NCBI GenBank assembly: GCA_046542255.1
Contig: JBKHBT010000003.1
Coordinates: 18,622-82,621 of the forward strand
Source: JBKHBT01 sp046542255
Lineage (GTDB): Bacteria; UBP14; UBA6098; JBKHBT01
Reading direction: 5' to 3'
Length of the DNA: 64,000 nt
In this document: positions 18,714 through 26,440 of the stretch, piece after piece
Position numbering within the stretch: the first letter of the stretch is position 1
Layout: the number at the start of each line of letters is the position of its first letter
The notes under the pieces: generated by a model
Databases searched by the model: none
What the model saw: the letters and a program-made list of their open reading frames with translations, nothing else
What the model was told of the DNA's origin: nothing
Program-made: the position numbers and the translations under genes

Positions 18714-19160
18714 TTACACCTTTTCTTTAACTTCGATACCCATACTTCGGGCAGTGCCTTCGATTACTTTCATTGCGCCTTCAATGTCAACAGAATTAAG
18801 ATCATCCATTTTGATTTCAGCGATCTTTCTGACATCTTCTTTCGAGACTTTTCCAACTCGGACTTTTCCTGGTTCAGATGAACCTTTGTCTTTCTTGGAA
18901 GCTTTTTTAATAAGGTCAGATGCCGGTGGTGTTTTGGTAATAAATGAAAATGAGCGATCTTTATAGACCGAAATTTCAACCGGTATTACATAACCTTGTT
19001 TATCTGGCGCAGAAGTAATTGAATTAAACTGCTTACAGAAGTCCATGATTGCGATTCCTGCCTGACCAAGTGCTGGTCCGACTGGAGGAGCAGGTGTCGC
19101 TTTTCCAGCGGGTATCTGAAGCTTGATTACCTGTACAACTTTTTTCTTTGATTTAGCCAT
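18714..19160 (-). CDS. rplK: 50S ribosomal protein L11
   Basis: The 148-residue chain carries the proline-rich N-terminal domain motif P-A-G-K-A-T-P-A-P-P-V-G-P-A-L-G and the RNA-binding C-terminal domain (V-E-G-T-A-R-S-M-G-I). It forms the base of the GTPase-associated centre with 23S rRNA. The thiostrepton-site prolines are present. It follows nusG by 15 bases with a GGAG-type site. Confidence 0.98.
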   Translation of the reverse strand: MAKSKKKVVQVIKLQIPAGKATPAPPVGPALGQAGIAIMDFCKQFNSITSAPDKQGYVIPVEISVYKDRSFSFITKTPPASDLIKKASKKDKGSSEPGKVRVGKVSKEDVRKIAEIKMDDLNSVDIEGAMKVIEGTARSMGIEVKEKV

Positions 19161-19175
19161 GAATTGCTCCTTAAA

Positions 19176-19727
19176 CTACTTCCTGTCTTCCTTTATCTGT
19201 AGGAAATCCACCTCGACGGGGGTCAGACGGCCGAATATCGAAACCATAACTTTTACTTTGCCACGTTCGGGGTTAACTTCTTTAATGATTCCAGCGAAAT
19301 CCTTGAATGGACCATCGACTACCTTGACTGGGTCGCCAACAGAAAATGGAATCTCCATTCGCTGCTCTTGAGATTTGCCTTCCATTCGGCTTCTGATGTT
19401 TTCATACTCGTCTTCGCTCATTGGCTTTGGCGTGGGGCCGCCTTTTAGAAAATCGATTACTCCTGGAATATTCGAAACAAAACTCTGGGCTTCCTCCGTC
19501 ATTTCCATCTTCACCAAAACATAGCCTGGGAAGAATTTTCGATTTACTGTCTTTTTCTTGCCATGTTGCATCTCAACAACAGTTTCCGTTGGAATGAGAA
19601 CCTCAACGATTCTCTCATCGTATCCATGCTGCCTAATGGCATTTTCAAGATACTTTTGTACTTTCATCTCTTTGCCTGAAAGTACCCTTACTACATACCA
19701 ATCGTAATTTTTAGTCTCTTCAGTCAT
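19176..19727 (-). CDS. nusG: Transcription termination/antitermination factor NusG
   Basis: The 183-residue protein has the NGN domain (W-Y-V-V-R-V-L-S-G-K-E, then F-F-P-G-Y-V-L-V), which binds the polymerase clamp, and a C-terminal KOW domain (V-G-D-P-V-K-V-V-D-G-P-F) that contacts Rho or S10. No domain II insertion is present. I chose ATG 19727; a TTG directly before it at 19730 is less likely. It sits between secE and rplK, the standard arrangement. Confidence 0.98.
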   Translation of the reverse strand: MTEETKNYDWYVVRVLSGKEMKVQKYLENAIRQHGYDERIVEVLIPTETVVEMQHGKKKTVNRKFFPGYVLVKMEMTEEAQSFVSNIPGVIDFLKGGPTPKPMSEDEYENIRSRMEGKSQEQRMEIPFSVGDPVKVVDGPFKDFAGIIKEVNPERGKVKVMVSIFGRLTPVEVDFLQIKEDRK

Positions 19728-19776
19728 CAATCAAGTCTCACTATCTGGTCTTTTATTATACTTTCCCTAAATTAAA

Positions 19777-19956
19777 TCAGGGTATAAATCTTATCATATA
19801 CGAAAATAGCTGATCAAATCCGAACACAATCGCCGAAAGAATTATCGAAAAAAGTATCACTGCTGTTGTTAGGCCAATAAGCTCATCTTTTGTCGGCCAT
19901 CTCACATGTTTGAACTCGATCTGGACTTCTTTAAGGAATTCTATGAGCTTTCGCAA
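19777..19956 (-). CDS. secE: Preprotein translocase subunit SecE
   Basis: This small gene encodes 59 residues. The cytoplasmic amphipathic segment contains E-F-K-H-V-R-W-P-T-K, the SecE hallmark, and is followed by one transmembrane helix (about residues 28-48). It stabilises SecY in the export channel. The start is a TTG with a strong AGGAGGA site (19961-19967) immediately upstream; no ATG is available in frame. It lies between tRNA-Trp and nusG as in most bacteria. The single-helix form is the common short type. Confidence 0.93.
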   Translation of the reverse strand: MRKLIEFLKEVQIEFKHVRWPTKDELIGLTTAVILFSIILSAIVFGFDQLFSYMIRFIP

Positions 19957-19972
19957 AATTTCCTCCTACAAA

Positions 19973-20045
19973 CAGGCCCGGAGGGACTCGAACCCCCAAC
20001 AACCGGTTTTGGAGACCGGGATTCTTCCAATTGAACTACAGGCCT
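19973..20045 (-). tRNA. trnW: tRNA-Trp (CCA)
   Basis: A complete cloverleaf with the seven-base acceptor AGGCCTG/CGGGCCT, anticodon stem CCGGT/ACCGG and loop CTCCAAA giving anticodon CCA, T-loop TTCGAGT, and discriminator G. The 3' CCA is not encoded. Its first two bases overlap the rpmG stop codon. Confidence 0.97.
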
Positions 20046-20208
20046 ATTTAGTCTCTTTATGTTTGGTCCTCTTGTCGCAAGCAGGACAATACTTCACAAA
20101 TTCTTGACGTTCGGGATGATTTCGGCGATTCTTCGTCGTAACGTAGTTCCGCAACTTACATTCCGTACAAGCAAGTGTTATAATATCTCTTTTCTTTTTC
20201 TTCGCCAT
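20044..20208 (-). CDS. rpmG: 50S ribosomal protein L33
   Basis: This 54-residue gene encodes M-A-K-K-K-K-R-D followed by two Cys pairs, C-T-E-C and C-P-A-C, so it is the zinc-binding (C+) form of L33. Y-V-T-T-K-N-R-R-N-H-P-E-R is the family core. ATG 20208. The TAG stop (20044-20046) overlaps the 5' end of tRNA-Trp by two bases, so tRNA processing would cut the mRNA at its stop codon. A GC-rich hairpin separates it from tuf. Confidence 0.96.
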   Translation of the reverse strand: MAKKKKRDIITLACTECKLRNYVTTKNRRNHPERQEFVKYCPACDKRTKHKETK

Positions 20209-20228
20209 TAAAAACCCTACTATTTATG

Positions 20229-20260
20229 GGGCCCTTTATTCATGGTAGAAGAAAGAGCCC
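20229..20260 (-). promoter_or_regulatory. Hairpin between tuf and rpmG
   Basis: On the transcribed strand GGGCTCTTT (20260-20252) pairs with AAAGGGCCC (20237-20229), nine pairs including one G-U, around a 14-base loop. Only a weak T-run lies further downstream, so it may be a partial terminator or a 3' end protecting tuf mRNA while allowing read-through into rpmG-secE-nusG. Confidence 0.55.
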
Positions 20261-20278
20261 GTTAATTACAAATTTATC

Positions 20279-21487
20279 TTAGTCGAATACTTCTGCAACA
20301 ACACCGGATGCGATTGTTCTTCCACCTTCGCGAACTGCGAAACGAAGACCCTGCTCCATAGCGATCGGATAGATAAGCTCGGCAGTAAGTGTTACATTAT
20401 CGCCAGGCATGACCATCTCAACGCCTTCTGGTAACTGCATTGTTCCTGTAACATCAGTTGTCCTAAAGTAGAACTGTGGGCGATATCCACTGAAGAATGG
20501 CTTATGTCTGCCACCTTCGTCCTTTTTAAGAACGTATATTTCGCCTTTGAATTTCGTATGCGGCTTGATGCTGCCGGGTTTTGCAAGAACCATTCCACGT
20601 TCTATCTCGTCCTTTTTGATTCCACGGAGAAGCAATCCAACATTATCACCAGCATGTGCTTCATCGAGAATCTTTCTGAACATCTCGACAGATGTAACAA
20701 CAGTCTCGACTGTCTCTTTGACACCAACACGCTCGACTTTGGTACCAGAAACAATCTTTCCACGATCGATACGGCCAGTTGCCACTGTTCCACGGCCAGT
20801 GATTGTAAATACATCTTCAACTGGCATAAGGAATGGCTTATCGACATCGCGTTCTGGAGTTGGAATATGTTCATCGACCTTCTCCATCAGTTCCCAGATG
20901 CACTGGAATTCATCAGAATCGGCATCGAATCCCTCTTCGAGGCCTTTTGTCATTGCCCGAAGTGCGCTACCTTTGACTATGGGAATATCATCTCCAGAGA
21001 AACCATATTGGTCGAGAAGCTCGATAACTTCCATCTCTACAAGCTCGAGAAGTTCTTCATCATCCATAAGATCAACTTTGTTGATGAAAACCACCATAGC
21101 TGGAACACCAACCTGATGTGCGAGGAGAATATGTTCTCTTGTCTGAAGCATAGGTCCATCAGGAGCAGAAACAACTAAAATAGCTCCGTCCATCTGAGCA
21201 GCACCTGTGATCATGTTCTTGACATAGTCAGCATGACCCGGGCAGTCGATATGTGCATAGTGTCTTTTTTCTGTAGAATACTCCACATGAGCAGTATTAA
21301 TAGTTATACCACGCTCTTTTTCTTCTGGAGCATTGTCGATTTCTTCAAACTTCTTGACTTCGGAGTCACCTTTTTGTGCAAGAAGCATGGTGATAGCAGC
21401 AGTAAGAGTGGTCTTACCGTGGTCGATATGCCCGATTGTGCCAACATTGACATGGGGCTTATCTCTCTTAAAATGTTCTTTAGCCAT
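20279..21487 (-). CDS. tuf: Translation elongation factor Tu
   Basis: The 402-residue GTPase has the P-loop G-H-I-D-H-G-K-T (19-26), the switch I R-G-I-T-I, D-C-P-G-H switch II, N-K-V-D base-recognition motif, and the two C-terminal beta-barrels that hold aminoacyl-tRNA. It delivers tRNA to the ribosome. The gene follows four tRNA genes, the same order as the E. coli thrU-tyrU-glyT-thrT-tufB cluster, so tRNA and tuf should be co-transcribed and separated by processing. Confidence 0.99.
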   Translation of the reverse strand: MAKEHFKRDKPHVNVGTIGHIDHGKTTLTAAITMLLAQKGDSEVKKFEEIDNAPEEKERGITINTAHVEYSTEKRHYAHIDCPGHADYVKNMITGAAQMDGAILVVSAPDGPMLQTREHILLAHQVGVPAMVVFINKVDLMDDEELLELVEMEVIELLDQYGFSGDDIPIVKGSALRAMTKGLEEGFDADSDEFQCIWELMEKVDEHIPTPERDVDKPFLMPVEDVFTITGRGTVATGRIDRGKIVSGTKVERVGVKETVETVVTSVEMFRKILDEAHAGDNVGLLLRGIKKDEIERGMVLAKPGSIKPHTKFKGEIYVLKKDEGGRHKPFFSGYRPQFYFRTTDVTGTMQLPEGVEMVMPGDNVTLTAELIYPIAMEQGLRFAVREGGRTIASGVVAEVFD

Positions 21488-21550
21488 CTCTTCTCCTTTT
21501 TTGGATATTTAATAATTTTTCATTCATTTCTAATTTATTATTCTAAAATT

Positions 21551-21622
21551 AGCCCAAGACGAGGATTGAACTCGTGACCTCCTCCTTACCAAGGAGGTGC
21601 TCTACCACTGAGCTACTTGGGC
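21551..21622 (-). tRNA. trnT: tRNA-Thr (GGU)
   Basis: Acceptor GCCCAAG/CTTGGGC, anticodon stem CCTCC/GGAGG with loop TTGGTAA (anticodon GGT), T-loop TTCAATC. Discriminator U. Last tRNA before tuf. Confidence 0.97.
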
Positions 21623-21628
21623 GTAATT

Positions 21629-21702
21629 AGCGGGAAACGGGGGTCGAACCCGCAACCCTCAGCTTGGAAGGCTGATGCTCTAGCCAATTGAGCTATTCCC
21701 GC
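21629..21702 (-). tRNA. trnG: tRNA-Gly (UCC)
   Basis: Acceptor GCGGGAA/TTCCCGC, anticodon stem TCAGC/GCTGA with loop CTTCCAA (anticodon TCC), T-loop TTCGACC. Six bases separate it from tRNA-Thr(GGU). Confidence 0.97.
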
Positions 21703-21719
21703 AATGGATATATCAAAAA

Positions 21720-21801
21720 TGGAGGGGGGCGGATTCGAACCACCGAAGGCTTAGCCAGCAGATTTACAGTCTGCCCTCGTTGACCGCTTGAGTACCCCTC
21801 C
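21720..21801 (-). tRNA. trnY: tRNA-Tyr (GUA)
   Basis: Class II tRNA of 82 bases with a long variable arm, acceptor GGAGGGG/CCCCTCC, anticodon stem GCAGA/TCTGC with loop CTGTAAA (anticodon GTA), T-loop TTCGAAT, discriminator A. Confidence 0.97.
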
Positions 21802-21870
21802 ATTTAATTTCTATACGAAGCTCTACCCAGTGTAGTGTATATTATATTTCAAAGACCCATCAATTTATGG

Positions 21871-21943
21871 AGCCAGCGAGAGGAGTCGAACCCCCGACCG
21901 GCTGATTACAAATCAGCTGCTCTACCACCTGAGCTACGCTGGC
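21871..21943 (-). tRNA. trnT: tRNA-Thr (UGU)
   Basis: Acceptor GCCAGCG/CGCTGGC, anticodon stem GCTGA/TCAGC with loop TTTGTAA (anticodon TGT), T-loop TTCGACT. First gene of the tRNA-tuf transcription unit. Confidence 0.97.
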
Positions 21944-21967
21944 ACATTGAATTAGTTTTCAAATTAG

Positions 21968-21986
21968 CGCTTCAGATTCAGAAGCG
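21968..21986 (-). promoter_or_regulatory. Small hairpin in leader of tRNA-tuf operon
   Basis: CGCTTC and GAAGCG pair around a 7-base loop, about 25 bases before the first tRNA and just downstream of the predicted start site. It could protect the 5' end or guide processing of the primary transcript. Confidence 0.4.
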
Positions 21987-22003
21987 ATATCCATACAACT
22001 TCT

Positions 22004-22033
22004 CAAATAAAATGCTTTCAAAATTATTGTCAA
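22004..22033 (-). promoter_or_regulatory. Promoter of the tRNA-tuf-rpoBC unit
   Basis: A perfect -35 TTGACA (complement of 22028-22033) is followed after 18 bases by TATTTG (complement of 22004-22009). The -10 is weak but the -35 is the best in the region, and the position about 60 bases before the first tRNA fits. It may drive the whole run down to rpsL and beyond. Confidence 0.6.
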
Positions 22034-22201
22034 GGAAAAGATTTATATTGGGCTATTTTTTTTCAGACTTTTTTTACTTTTCAAATATCGCCAGCAATAA
22101 TAATTACTTTCATACAAATTGGCAAACAAAATATTGCTAAAATTAAAAATAATTGAATTTATTTACGTTTTACATCAGAGAAAGAAAATAATAAGAGTAA
22201 A

Positions 22202-23398
22202 CTATTTACTAAGGCTGCTATCAGATTCGACTGCCTCATCGATTTCTCCTGAATATATAAGCTTATCGATATATTCATTGCTGAGATTTACCTTCACTCC
22301 ATCTACCAAAATCTCGAAAAGTTTGCTTTCGAGATAACCCAGCCCTTCTCCGGTTTTCGCCGATACTGTTATTGCAAAAGGAAATTTCCTTCTTATCGAT
22401 TTTACATCATCCTTGGATAATCTGTCAGCCTTATTTAATACTAAAATAGATTCTTTTTTATCGAGTTTCAATTCCTTTAATATATTGCTGACAGTTTCTA
22501 TATGCTCTACTAATGCTTCATGTGAAATATCAGCAACAATCATAAGCAAATCCGACTCTTTTGCCTCTCCCAATGTGCTTTTGAACGATTCGATAAGGTC
22601 ATGTGGAAGCTTTTTGATGAAGCCGACGGTATCGGTTAACAATAATGTGCTTTGCTCTTCGGAAATAAAGCCTTTTGAATCGACCAATCTCCTTGTTGTA
22701 GGGTCTAAGGTAGCAAAGAGCTTATCCTCGACGTATGCATCGGCGCCTGTTAATTTATTAAGAAGTGTAGATTTGCCTGCATTTGTATATCCGATGAGTG
22801 CGACTCTCTTCTGAGAAAACCTTCTGGATCTTCTCGTTTTTCTTTGCTTTTCTAATTTCTCCAGCTTCTTTTTTAGTTCTGTAATACGTTTTTGTATCAC
22901 TCTCTTATCGGATTCTATCTGTTTTTCGCCAGGGCCGCGCATTCCGATTCCGCCTCTTTGTCTTTCGAGATGTTCCCACATGCCGGATAATCTGGGAAGC
23001 AGATATTCCAATTGCGCAAGATTGACCTGAACTTTGGCCTCCGCTGTATGGGCACGTGATGCAAATATATCAAGAATAAGGCCGCTTCGGTCTAAAATTT
23101 TGCATTCGGGTAGTTTTTGGGATAGATTTCTAACCTGGCTGGGTTTTAGGTCATTATCAAATACAACAGTATCGGCATTTTGCCTCTTGACGATATTCTT
23201 GAGTTCATTTAATTTGCCTTTGCCTATGATATACCTCGGATCGGGATGGAGCATTCTTTGCGTAAGCTTCGCAACTACTTTGCCCCCGGCAGTTTCAACG
23301 AGAAAACCAAGCTCATCTAGATCCTCCAGGCCAATTATTTGATTCTCAAATACACCAACAATTACAACTTTTTCTTTAGATTTATTATGGTCTATCAA
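22202..23398 (-). CDS. hflX: Ribosome-associated GTPase HflX
   Basis: About 398 residues: an N-terminal HflX domain with the glycine-rich R-Q-R-G-G-I-G-M-R-G-P-G-E segment, a Lys/Arg-rich coiled linker, and a TRAFAC GTPase domain with P-loop G-Y-T-N-A-G-K-S-T, D-T-V-G-F switch II and N-K-A-D. HflX splits stalled ribosomes. The start is probably TTG 23398, seven bases after AAGGGG; a TTG two codons earlier (23404) is too close to that site. It follows hpt by a few bases and lies upstream of the tRNA-tuf promoter. Confidence 0.96.
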   Translation of the reverse strand: MIDHNKSKEKVVIVGVFENQIIGLEDLDELGFLVETAGGKVVAKLTQRMLHPDPRYIIGKGKLNELKNIVKRQNADTVVFDNDLKPSQVRNLSQKLPECKILDRSGLILDIFASRAHTAEAKVQVNLAQLEYLLPRLSGMWEHLERQRGGIGMRGPGEKQIESDKRVIQKRITELKKKLEKLEKQRKTRRSRRFSQKRVALIGYTNAGKSTLLNKLTGADAYVEDKLFATLDPTTRRLVDSKGFISEEQSTLLLTDTVGFIKKLPHDLIESFKSTLGEAKESDLLMIVADISHEALVEHIETVSNILKELKLDKKESILVLNKADRLSKDDVKSIRRKFPFAITVSAKTGEGLGYLESKLFEILVDGVKVNLSNEYIDKLIYSGEIDEAVESDSSLSK

Positions 23399-23409
23399 AT
23401 CCAAACCCC

Positions 23410-23943
23410 TTAATCATTAAATTCGACTTTAGCTATGTGGGAAAGGCCTCTGTGTTTTTGGGCAAAATCGAGTCCATAGCCAACAACAAATTTATCTTCG
23501 ATATCAAATCCTGAATATTTCGGCTTTAATGCTACTGTTCTTTTGACATCTTTAATCAGAAGACATGCCGTTTCAAGAGAAGCTGGTTTTCTGATATGGA
23601 AGTATTCATCCAGGTATTCTAATGTTAACCCAGAATCAAAAATATCTTCGACCAAAATTACATGCTTGCCCTGTATATCGGTCTCAAGGTCTTTGACCAT
23701 TTGAACAACGCCGGAGCTTTTTGTTGATTCGCCATAGCTCATAACAGAAAGAAAATCAATCGTAAAATCTATATCGAGTTTTCTACAAAGGTCGGCTGCA
23801 AAGATGAAGCTCCCTTTGAGAATAGGTACGATAACAGGATTTTTGCCTTTATAGTCTTTTGAAATTTGCTTTGCAAGTTTATCGACCTTGCTCTCGATTT
23901 CTTCTTTAGAAATAAGCTTAACAAGCTTGTAATTTTTTGCCAT
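23410..23943 (-). CDS. hpt: Hypoxanthine phosphoribosyltransferase
   Basis: A 177-residue type I phosphoribosyltransferase with the PRPP motif V-I-L-V-E-D-I-F-D-S-G-L-T-L, the flexible-loop S-Y-G-E-S-T-K-S and a late D-F-A-Q-K-H-R base-binding segment. It salvages hypoxanthine or guanine to IMP or GMP. ATG 23943 has GGAAG upstream and the frame above it is not conserved. It is followed directly by hflX, so the two share a transcript starting at the promoter at 23986-24013. Confidence 0.95.
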   Translation of the reverse strand: MAKNYKLVKLISKEEIESKVDKLAKQISKDYKGKNPVIVPILKGSFIFAADLCRKLDIDFTIDFLSVMSYGESTKSSGVVQMVKDLETDIQGKHVILVEDIFDSGLTLEYLDEYFHIRKPASLETACLLIKDVKRTVALKPKYSGFDIEDKFVVGYGLDFAQKHRGLSHIAKVEFND

Positions 23944-23985
23944 AAAACTTCCTTTTTTTTGATATAAATTGAACTGCGAAGCCAT

Positions 23986-24013
23986 AATATATCTTATGTT
24001 TTATTGCATTCAA
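23986..24013 (-). promoter_or_regulatory. Predicted promoter of hpt-hflX
   Basis: TTGAAT (complement of 24008-24013) and TATATT (complement of 23986-23991) are separated by 16 bases and lie about 40 bases before the hpt start. The match to sigma-70 consensus is good at -10 and fair at -35. Confidence 0.5.
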
Positions 24014-24261
24014 ATATATCTATATTAGTTTTCTCTTGCACAACTAAAAAGTAAATGTTTTTTCTTCTCAAAGCAAGAAAGTTCTTGAATTTATGGATTC
24101 GAAACAATAATAGATACCTCGATCCAGCTTTATCAAGATTTTAAAAGCCTTATCTGCTTATTATTAATGGGTTTATAAGTATTATAAAATAACCATATTA
24201 GTGATTTGGTAAAAGTGTAGATAATCATCTAATCTCGTTATAGAGCTTTGCCCATCTCTCT

Positions 24262-24346
24262 CGTTACAAAGCTCTGCTTTGTAACGTATAATTTTTCGAA
24301 GCTCTGCTTCGATTTTGCTTTGCCACTGATGGAAGCAGAGCTTCGC
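24262..24346. repeat. Cluster of three hairpins sharing an AGCTCTGCT core
   Basis: The 23944-24440 gap contains no gene. It holds three palindromes: CGTTACAAAG/CTTTGTAACG around CTCTG (24262-24286, ten perfect pairs), TCGAAG/CTTCGA around the same CTCTG (24296-24312), and GAAG/CTTC around CAGAG (24332-24344), which is the second one inverted. The stems differ while the core AGCTCTGCT is kept, as in REP-like elements. The outer two could also pair with each other. Confidence 0.65.
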
Positions 24347-24440
24347 AATTAGAGTTAAAGGAGTTTTTTGGGTTAAGCTTGTAAAAAACTTAATGCTGGA
24401 TCAGAGTTAATATTACTGAATAATTGTATTGCTACAAAAA

Positions 24441-24514
24441 TACGCCAGCGAGGACTCGAACCCCGGGCCTGTGGAACCGGAATCCACCGCTCTATCCACC
24501 TGAGCTACTGGCGC
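24441..24514 (-). tRNA. trnR: tRNA-Arg (CCG)
   Basis: Acceptor GCGCCAG/CTGGCGT with a G-U first pair, anticodon stem GTGGA/TCCAC with loop TTCCGGT (anticodon CCG), T-loop TTCGAGT, discriminator A. It stands alone between the hairpin cluster and the cold-shock gene. Confidence 0.95.
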
Positions 24515-24627
24515 ATTTACCAATAAGATAAAGAAAAGTAAAAGTAAAGCAAGACAATAAAGAGAAAAAATCCAGGAGCATTAAAAATATTAATATTAAA
24601 TAAATATCAAATTAACATAAAATTATC

Positions 24628-24657
24628 TTGACTATTAGCATTAAACGTAGCTATATT
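24628..24657 (+). promoter_or_regulatory. Promoter of the cold-shock gene
   Basis: TTGACT (24628-24633), an 18-base spacer and TATATT (24652-24657) give five of six matches in each box. Transcription would begin near 24664, giving a leader of about 150 bases, the length usual for cspA-type genes. Confidence 0.65.
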
Positions 24658-24736
24658 CTATTTGACTCTAATAAGTTGTCATATTACATATTAAAAGACA
24701 ATTAGATGTCATCTTTGAAAATAGTTTAATTATTGT

Positions 24737-24798
24737 GATGTTATAAAACATCTAAGCTAATTGTTTTAGTTTTTTAGAAATTCAAAAGCTAAAACATC
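24737..24798 (+). promoter_or_regulatory. Structured leader with competing pairings before the cold-shock ORF
   Basis: GATGTT (24737-24742) can pair with AACATC at 24747-24752 or with an identical AACATC at 24793-24798, next to the ribosome site. TGTTTTAG (24762-24769) pairs perfectly with CTAAAACA (24789-24796), ending a few bases before AGGAGG. The two states are mutually exclusive at the second AACATC, so the leader could work as a temperature- or protein-responsive switch like the cspA 5' UTR. Confidence 0.55.
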
Positions 24799-24811
24799 AA
24801 AAGGAGGGTTT

Positions 24812-25018
24812 ATGCCTGTTGGCCGTGTAAAAAGATTTGATGAGAAAAAAGGATATGGTTTCATTGTGTCTGATGAGCATTCACAAGATATTTTTGTTCA
24901 TTATTCAGACATTGTCGATGAAGATGGCTTCAAAACTCTTACACCGGGAGAAGAAGTCGAATTCGAGGTTTCTGAAGGTGATAAGGGCTTAAAAGCGATT
25001 AATGTCAAAAAAGTTTAG
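24812..25018 (+). CDS. CspA-family cold-shock protein
   Basis: The 68-residue single cold-shock domain contains RNP1 K-G-Y-G-F-I and RNP2 D-I-F-V-H-Y, the aromatic nucleic-acid-binding strands of the OB fold. It binds single-stranded RNA and acts as an RNA chaperone. The ATG has a very strong AGGAGGG site. It has its own promoter, a long structured leader and its own terminator, so it is a monocistronic gene. Which Csp paralogue it is and whether it is cold-induced cannot be told from sequence. Confidence 0.97.
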   Translation: MPVGRVKRFDEKKGYGFIVSDEHSQDIFVHYSDIVDEDGFKTLTPGEEVEFEVSEGDKGLKAINVKKV

Positions 25019-25044
25019 TACTACATAAAATTGTGATAAAAGAG

Positions 25045-25071
25045 CGGGCAATTATTCTGTCCGTTTTTTTT
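25045..25071 (+). terminator. Intrinsic terminator of the cold-shock gene
   Basis: CGGGCA (25045-25050) pairs with TGTCCG (25058-25063), including one G-U, around a 7-base loop and is followed directly by eight T residues. Confidence 0.85.
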
Positions 25072-25155
25072 ATTTTAAAAAAAATATGGACAAAATCCTC
25101 TAATACCCTTTTCTTAAAGATTCATTTTGTTTGAAAATGTTTAGAAAGGATTATT

Positions 25156-25953
25156 TTGAAGATACTTTTTATTGCTGATATATTTGGAAAAGCCGGTAAA
25201 TATGCAGTCTATAGTCAGATTGATGAGCTGAAGAAAGAGTACAAACCTGACATTATAATCGCAAATGGAGAAAATATCGCAGGCGGTTTTGGCATCACAC
25301 CAAATCTCGCAAGCAAGCTATTTCATTATGGCGTGGATGTCATCACTCTTGGCAATCATACCTTCGATAGAAAAGAAATCGAAGACTATCTCGATGATAA
25401 TGACCGAATAATAAGGCCCTACAATTTTCCTCCGGGGAATCACGGCCGGGGAAAAATGGTCTATGAATTCGATGATGGCAGAAAACTGGGAATAGCTGTT
25501 CTTCAGGGACGAATTTTTATGAACAATATCGATTGTCCGTTTCGAGCTGCCGATGAAGTCATAACGCAATTGCGAGAGGAAACAGTTAATATATTTGTGG
25601 ATTTCCATGCCGAGACTACGTCCGAAAAACGCGCCTTTGGTAATTATCTCGATGGACGCGTTAGCGCAGTTTGTGGGACTCATACACATGTCCAAACATC
25701 TGATAATCAGATTCTAAAAGGTGGAACCGCCTTTATTACAGATTGCGGCATGACGGGGCCTCATGATTCTGTAATCGGTGTTAAGACAGACCTAATCGTT
25801 AAACATCTTATCTCTGGTAGAAGAGTCTATTTCTCGCCTTCCAAACAGGGGGCAAGGCTTCAAGGCGTAGTTGTCGATATCGATGATGATACCGGCTATG
25901 GTCAGAATATCGATAGGCTCGATATAGAAGTCGAAGGTTTCCGCGATGATTGA
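25156..25953 (+). CDS. YmdB-family metallophosphoesterase
   Basis: The 265-residue protein fits the YmdB family (dinuclear-metal 2',3'-cyclic nucleotide phosphodiesterase, involved in biofilm and sporulation decisions in Bacillus). Visible motifs are A-D-I-F-G at the N-terminus, N-G-E-N, G-N-H-T-F-D, D-F-H-A-E and G-T-H-T-H-V-Q-T. These supply the metal-binding Asp, Asn, Glu and His residues. It is cytoplasmic. The start is TTG 25156, which directly precedes the conserved K-I-L-F-I-A-D and has AAAGGA upstream. It overlaps the cupin gene by 8 bases. Confidence 0.93.
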   Translation: MKILFIADIFGKAGKYAVYSQIDELKKEYKPDIIIANGENIAGGFGITPNLASKLFHYGVDVITLGNHTFDRKEIEDYLDDNDRIIRPYNFPPGNHGRGKMVYEFDDGRKLGIAVLQGRIFMNNIDCPFRAADEVITQLREETVNIFVDFHAETTSEKRAFGNYLDGRVSAVCGTHTHVQTSDNQILKGGTAFITDCGMTGPHDSVIGVKTDLIVKHLISGRRVYFSPSKQGARLQGVVVDIDDDTGYGQNIDRLDIEVEGFRDD

Positions 25954-26440
25954 TCTCCCCAAAAAAGCAAAAAAGATAATAGAACAGCTCGATATGAAGC
26001 CACTTAATGTAGAAGGCGGCTTTTTTGTCGAAACTATGAGGCCGAAAACAGAAATAAAAATCGGCCAAAGAAAACGAGAACTATATACAACAATATACTT
26101 CCTTCTTGCGCCCGGCCTTGTGTCTTTGCCACATGTACTAAAATCCGATGAAATATGGCATTTCTATTTCGGTGACCCGGTTTGTTTGAGAATTTTTGAA
26201 AGCAAAAGACAGGTAAGGGATATCATTCTGGGTGATAATCTCGACTATAATCAAAAACCACAGGCTCTGGCCAAAGCCGGGGAAATACAGGCAGCATACC
26301 CTCTGGAAAGCCAGGAAGGATTCAGCCTGATGGCTACAACTGTTGTACCGGCGTTTGTTTATAAGGATTTCGAGCTGGTAGATATTGAAGAGCTGAAAAA
26401 GCACTACCCGATGAAATTTATCGAGCCATTTCTCTTTTAA
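25946..26440 (+). CDS. Cupin-superfamily protein (DUF985 type)
   Basis: The 164-residue protein matches the DUF985/cupin_5 group: G-G-F-F-V-E-T near the start, T-T-I-Y-F-L-L, D-E-I-W-H-F-Y-F-G-D-P, and a final V-P-A-F-V-Y-K-D-F-E-L. The jelly-roll probably binds a small carbohydrate or metal; the usual cupin metal histidines are only partly present. The start overlaps the YmdB stop by 8 bases, so the two are translationally coupled. The stop codon lies inside copy A of the interspersed repeat. Confidence 0.88.
   Translation: MIDLPKKAKKIIEQLDMKPLNVEGGFFVETMRPKTEIKIGQRKRELYTTIYFLLAPGLVSLPHVLKSDEIWHFYFGDPVCLRIFESKRQVRDIILGDNLDYNQKPQALAKAGEIQAAYPLESQEGFSLMATTVVPAFVYKDFELVDIEELKKHYPMKFIEPFLF

Noticed and set aside
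24262..24346. CRISPR-like array
   Set aside because: The repeats are short hairpins with unequal spacing and different stems, and no cas genes are nearby.
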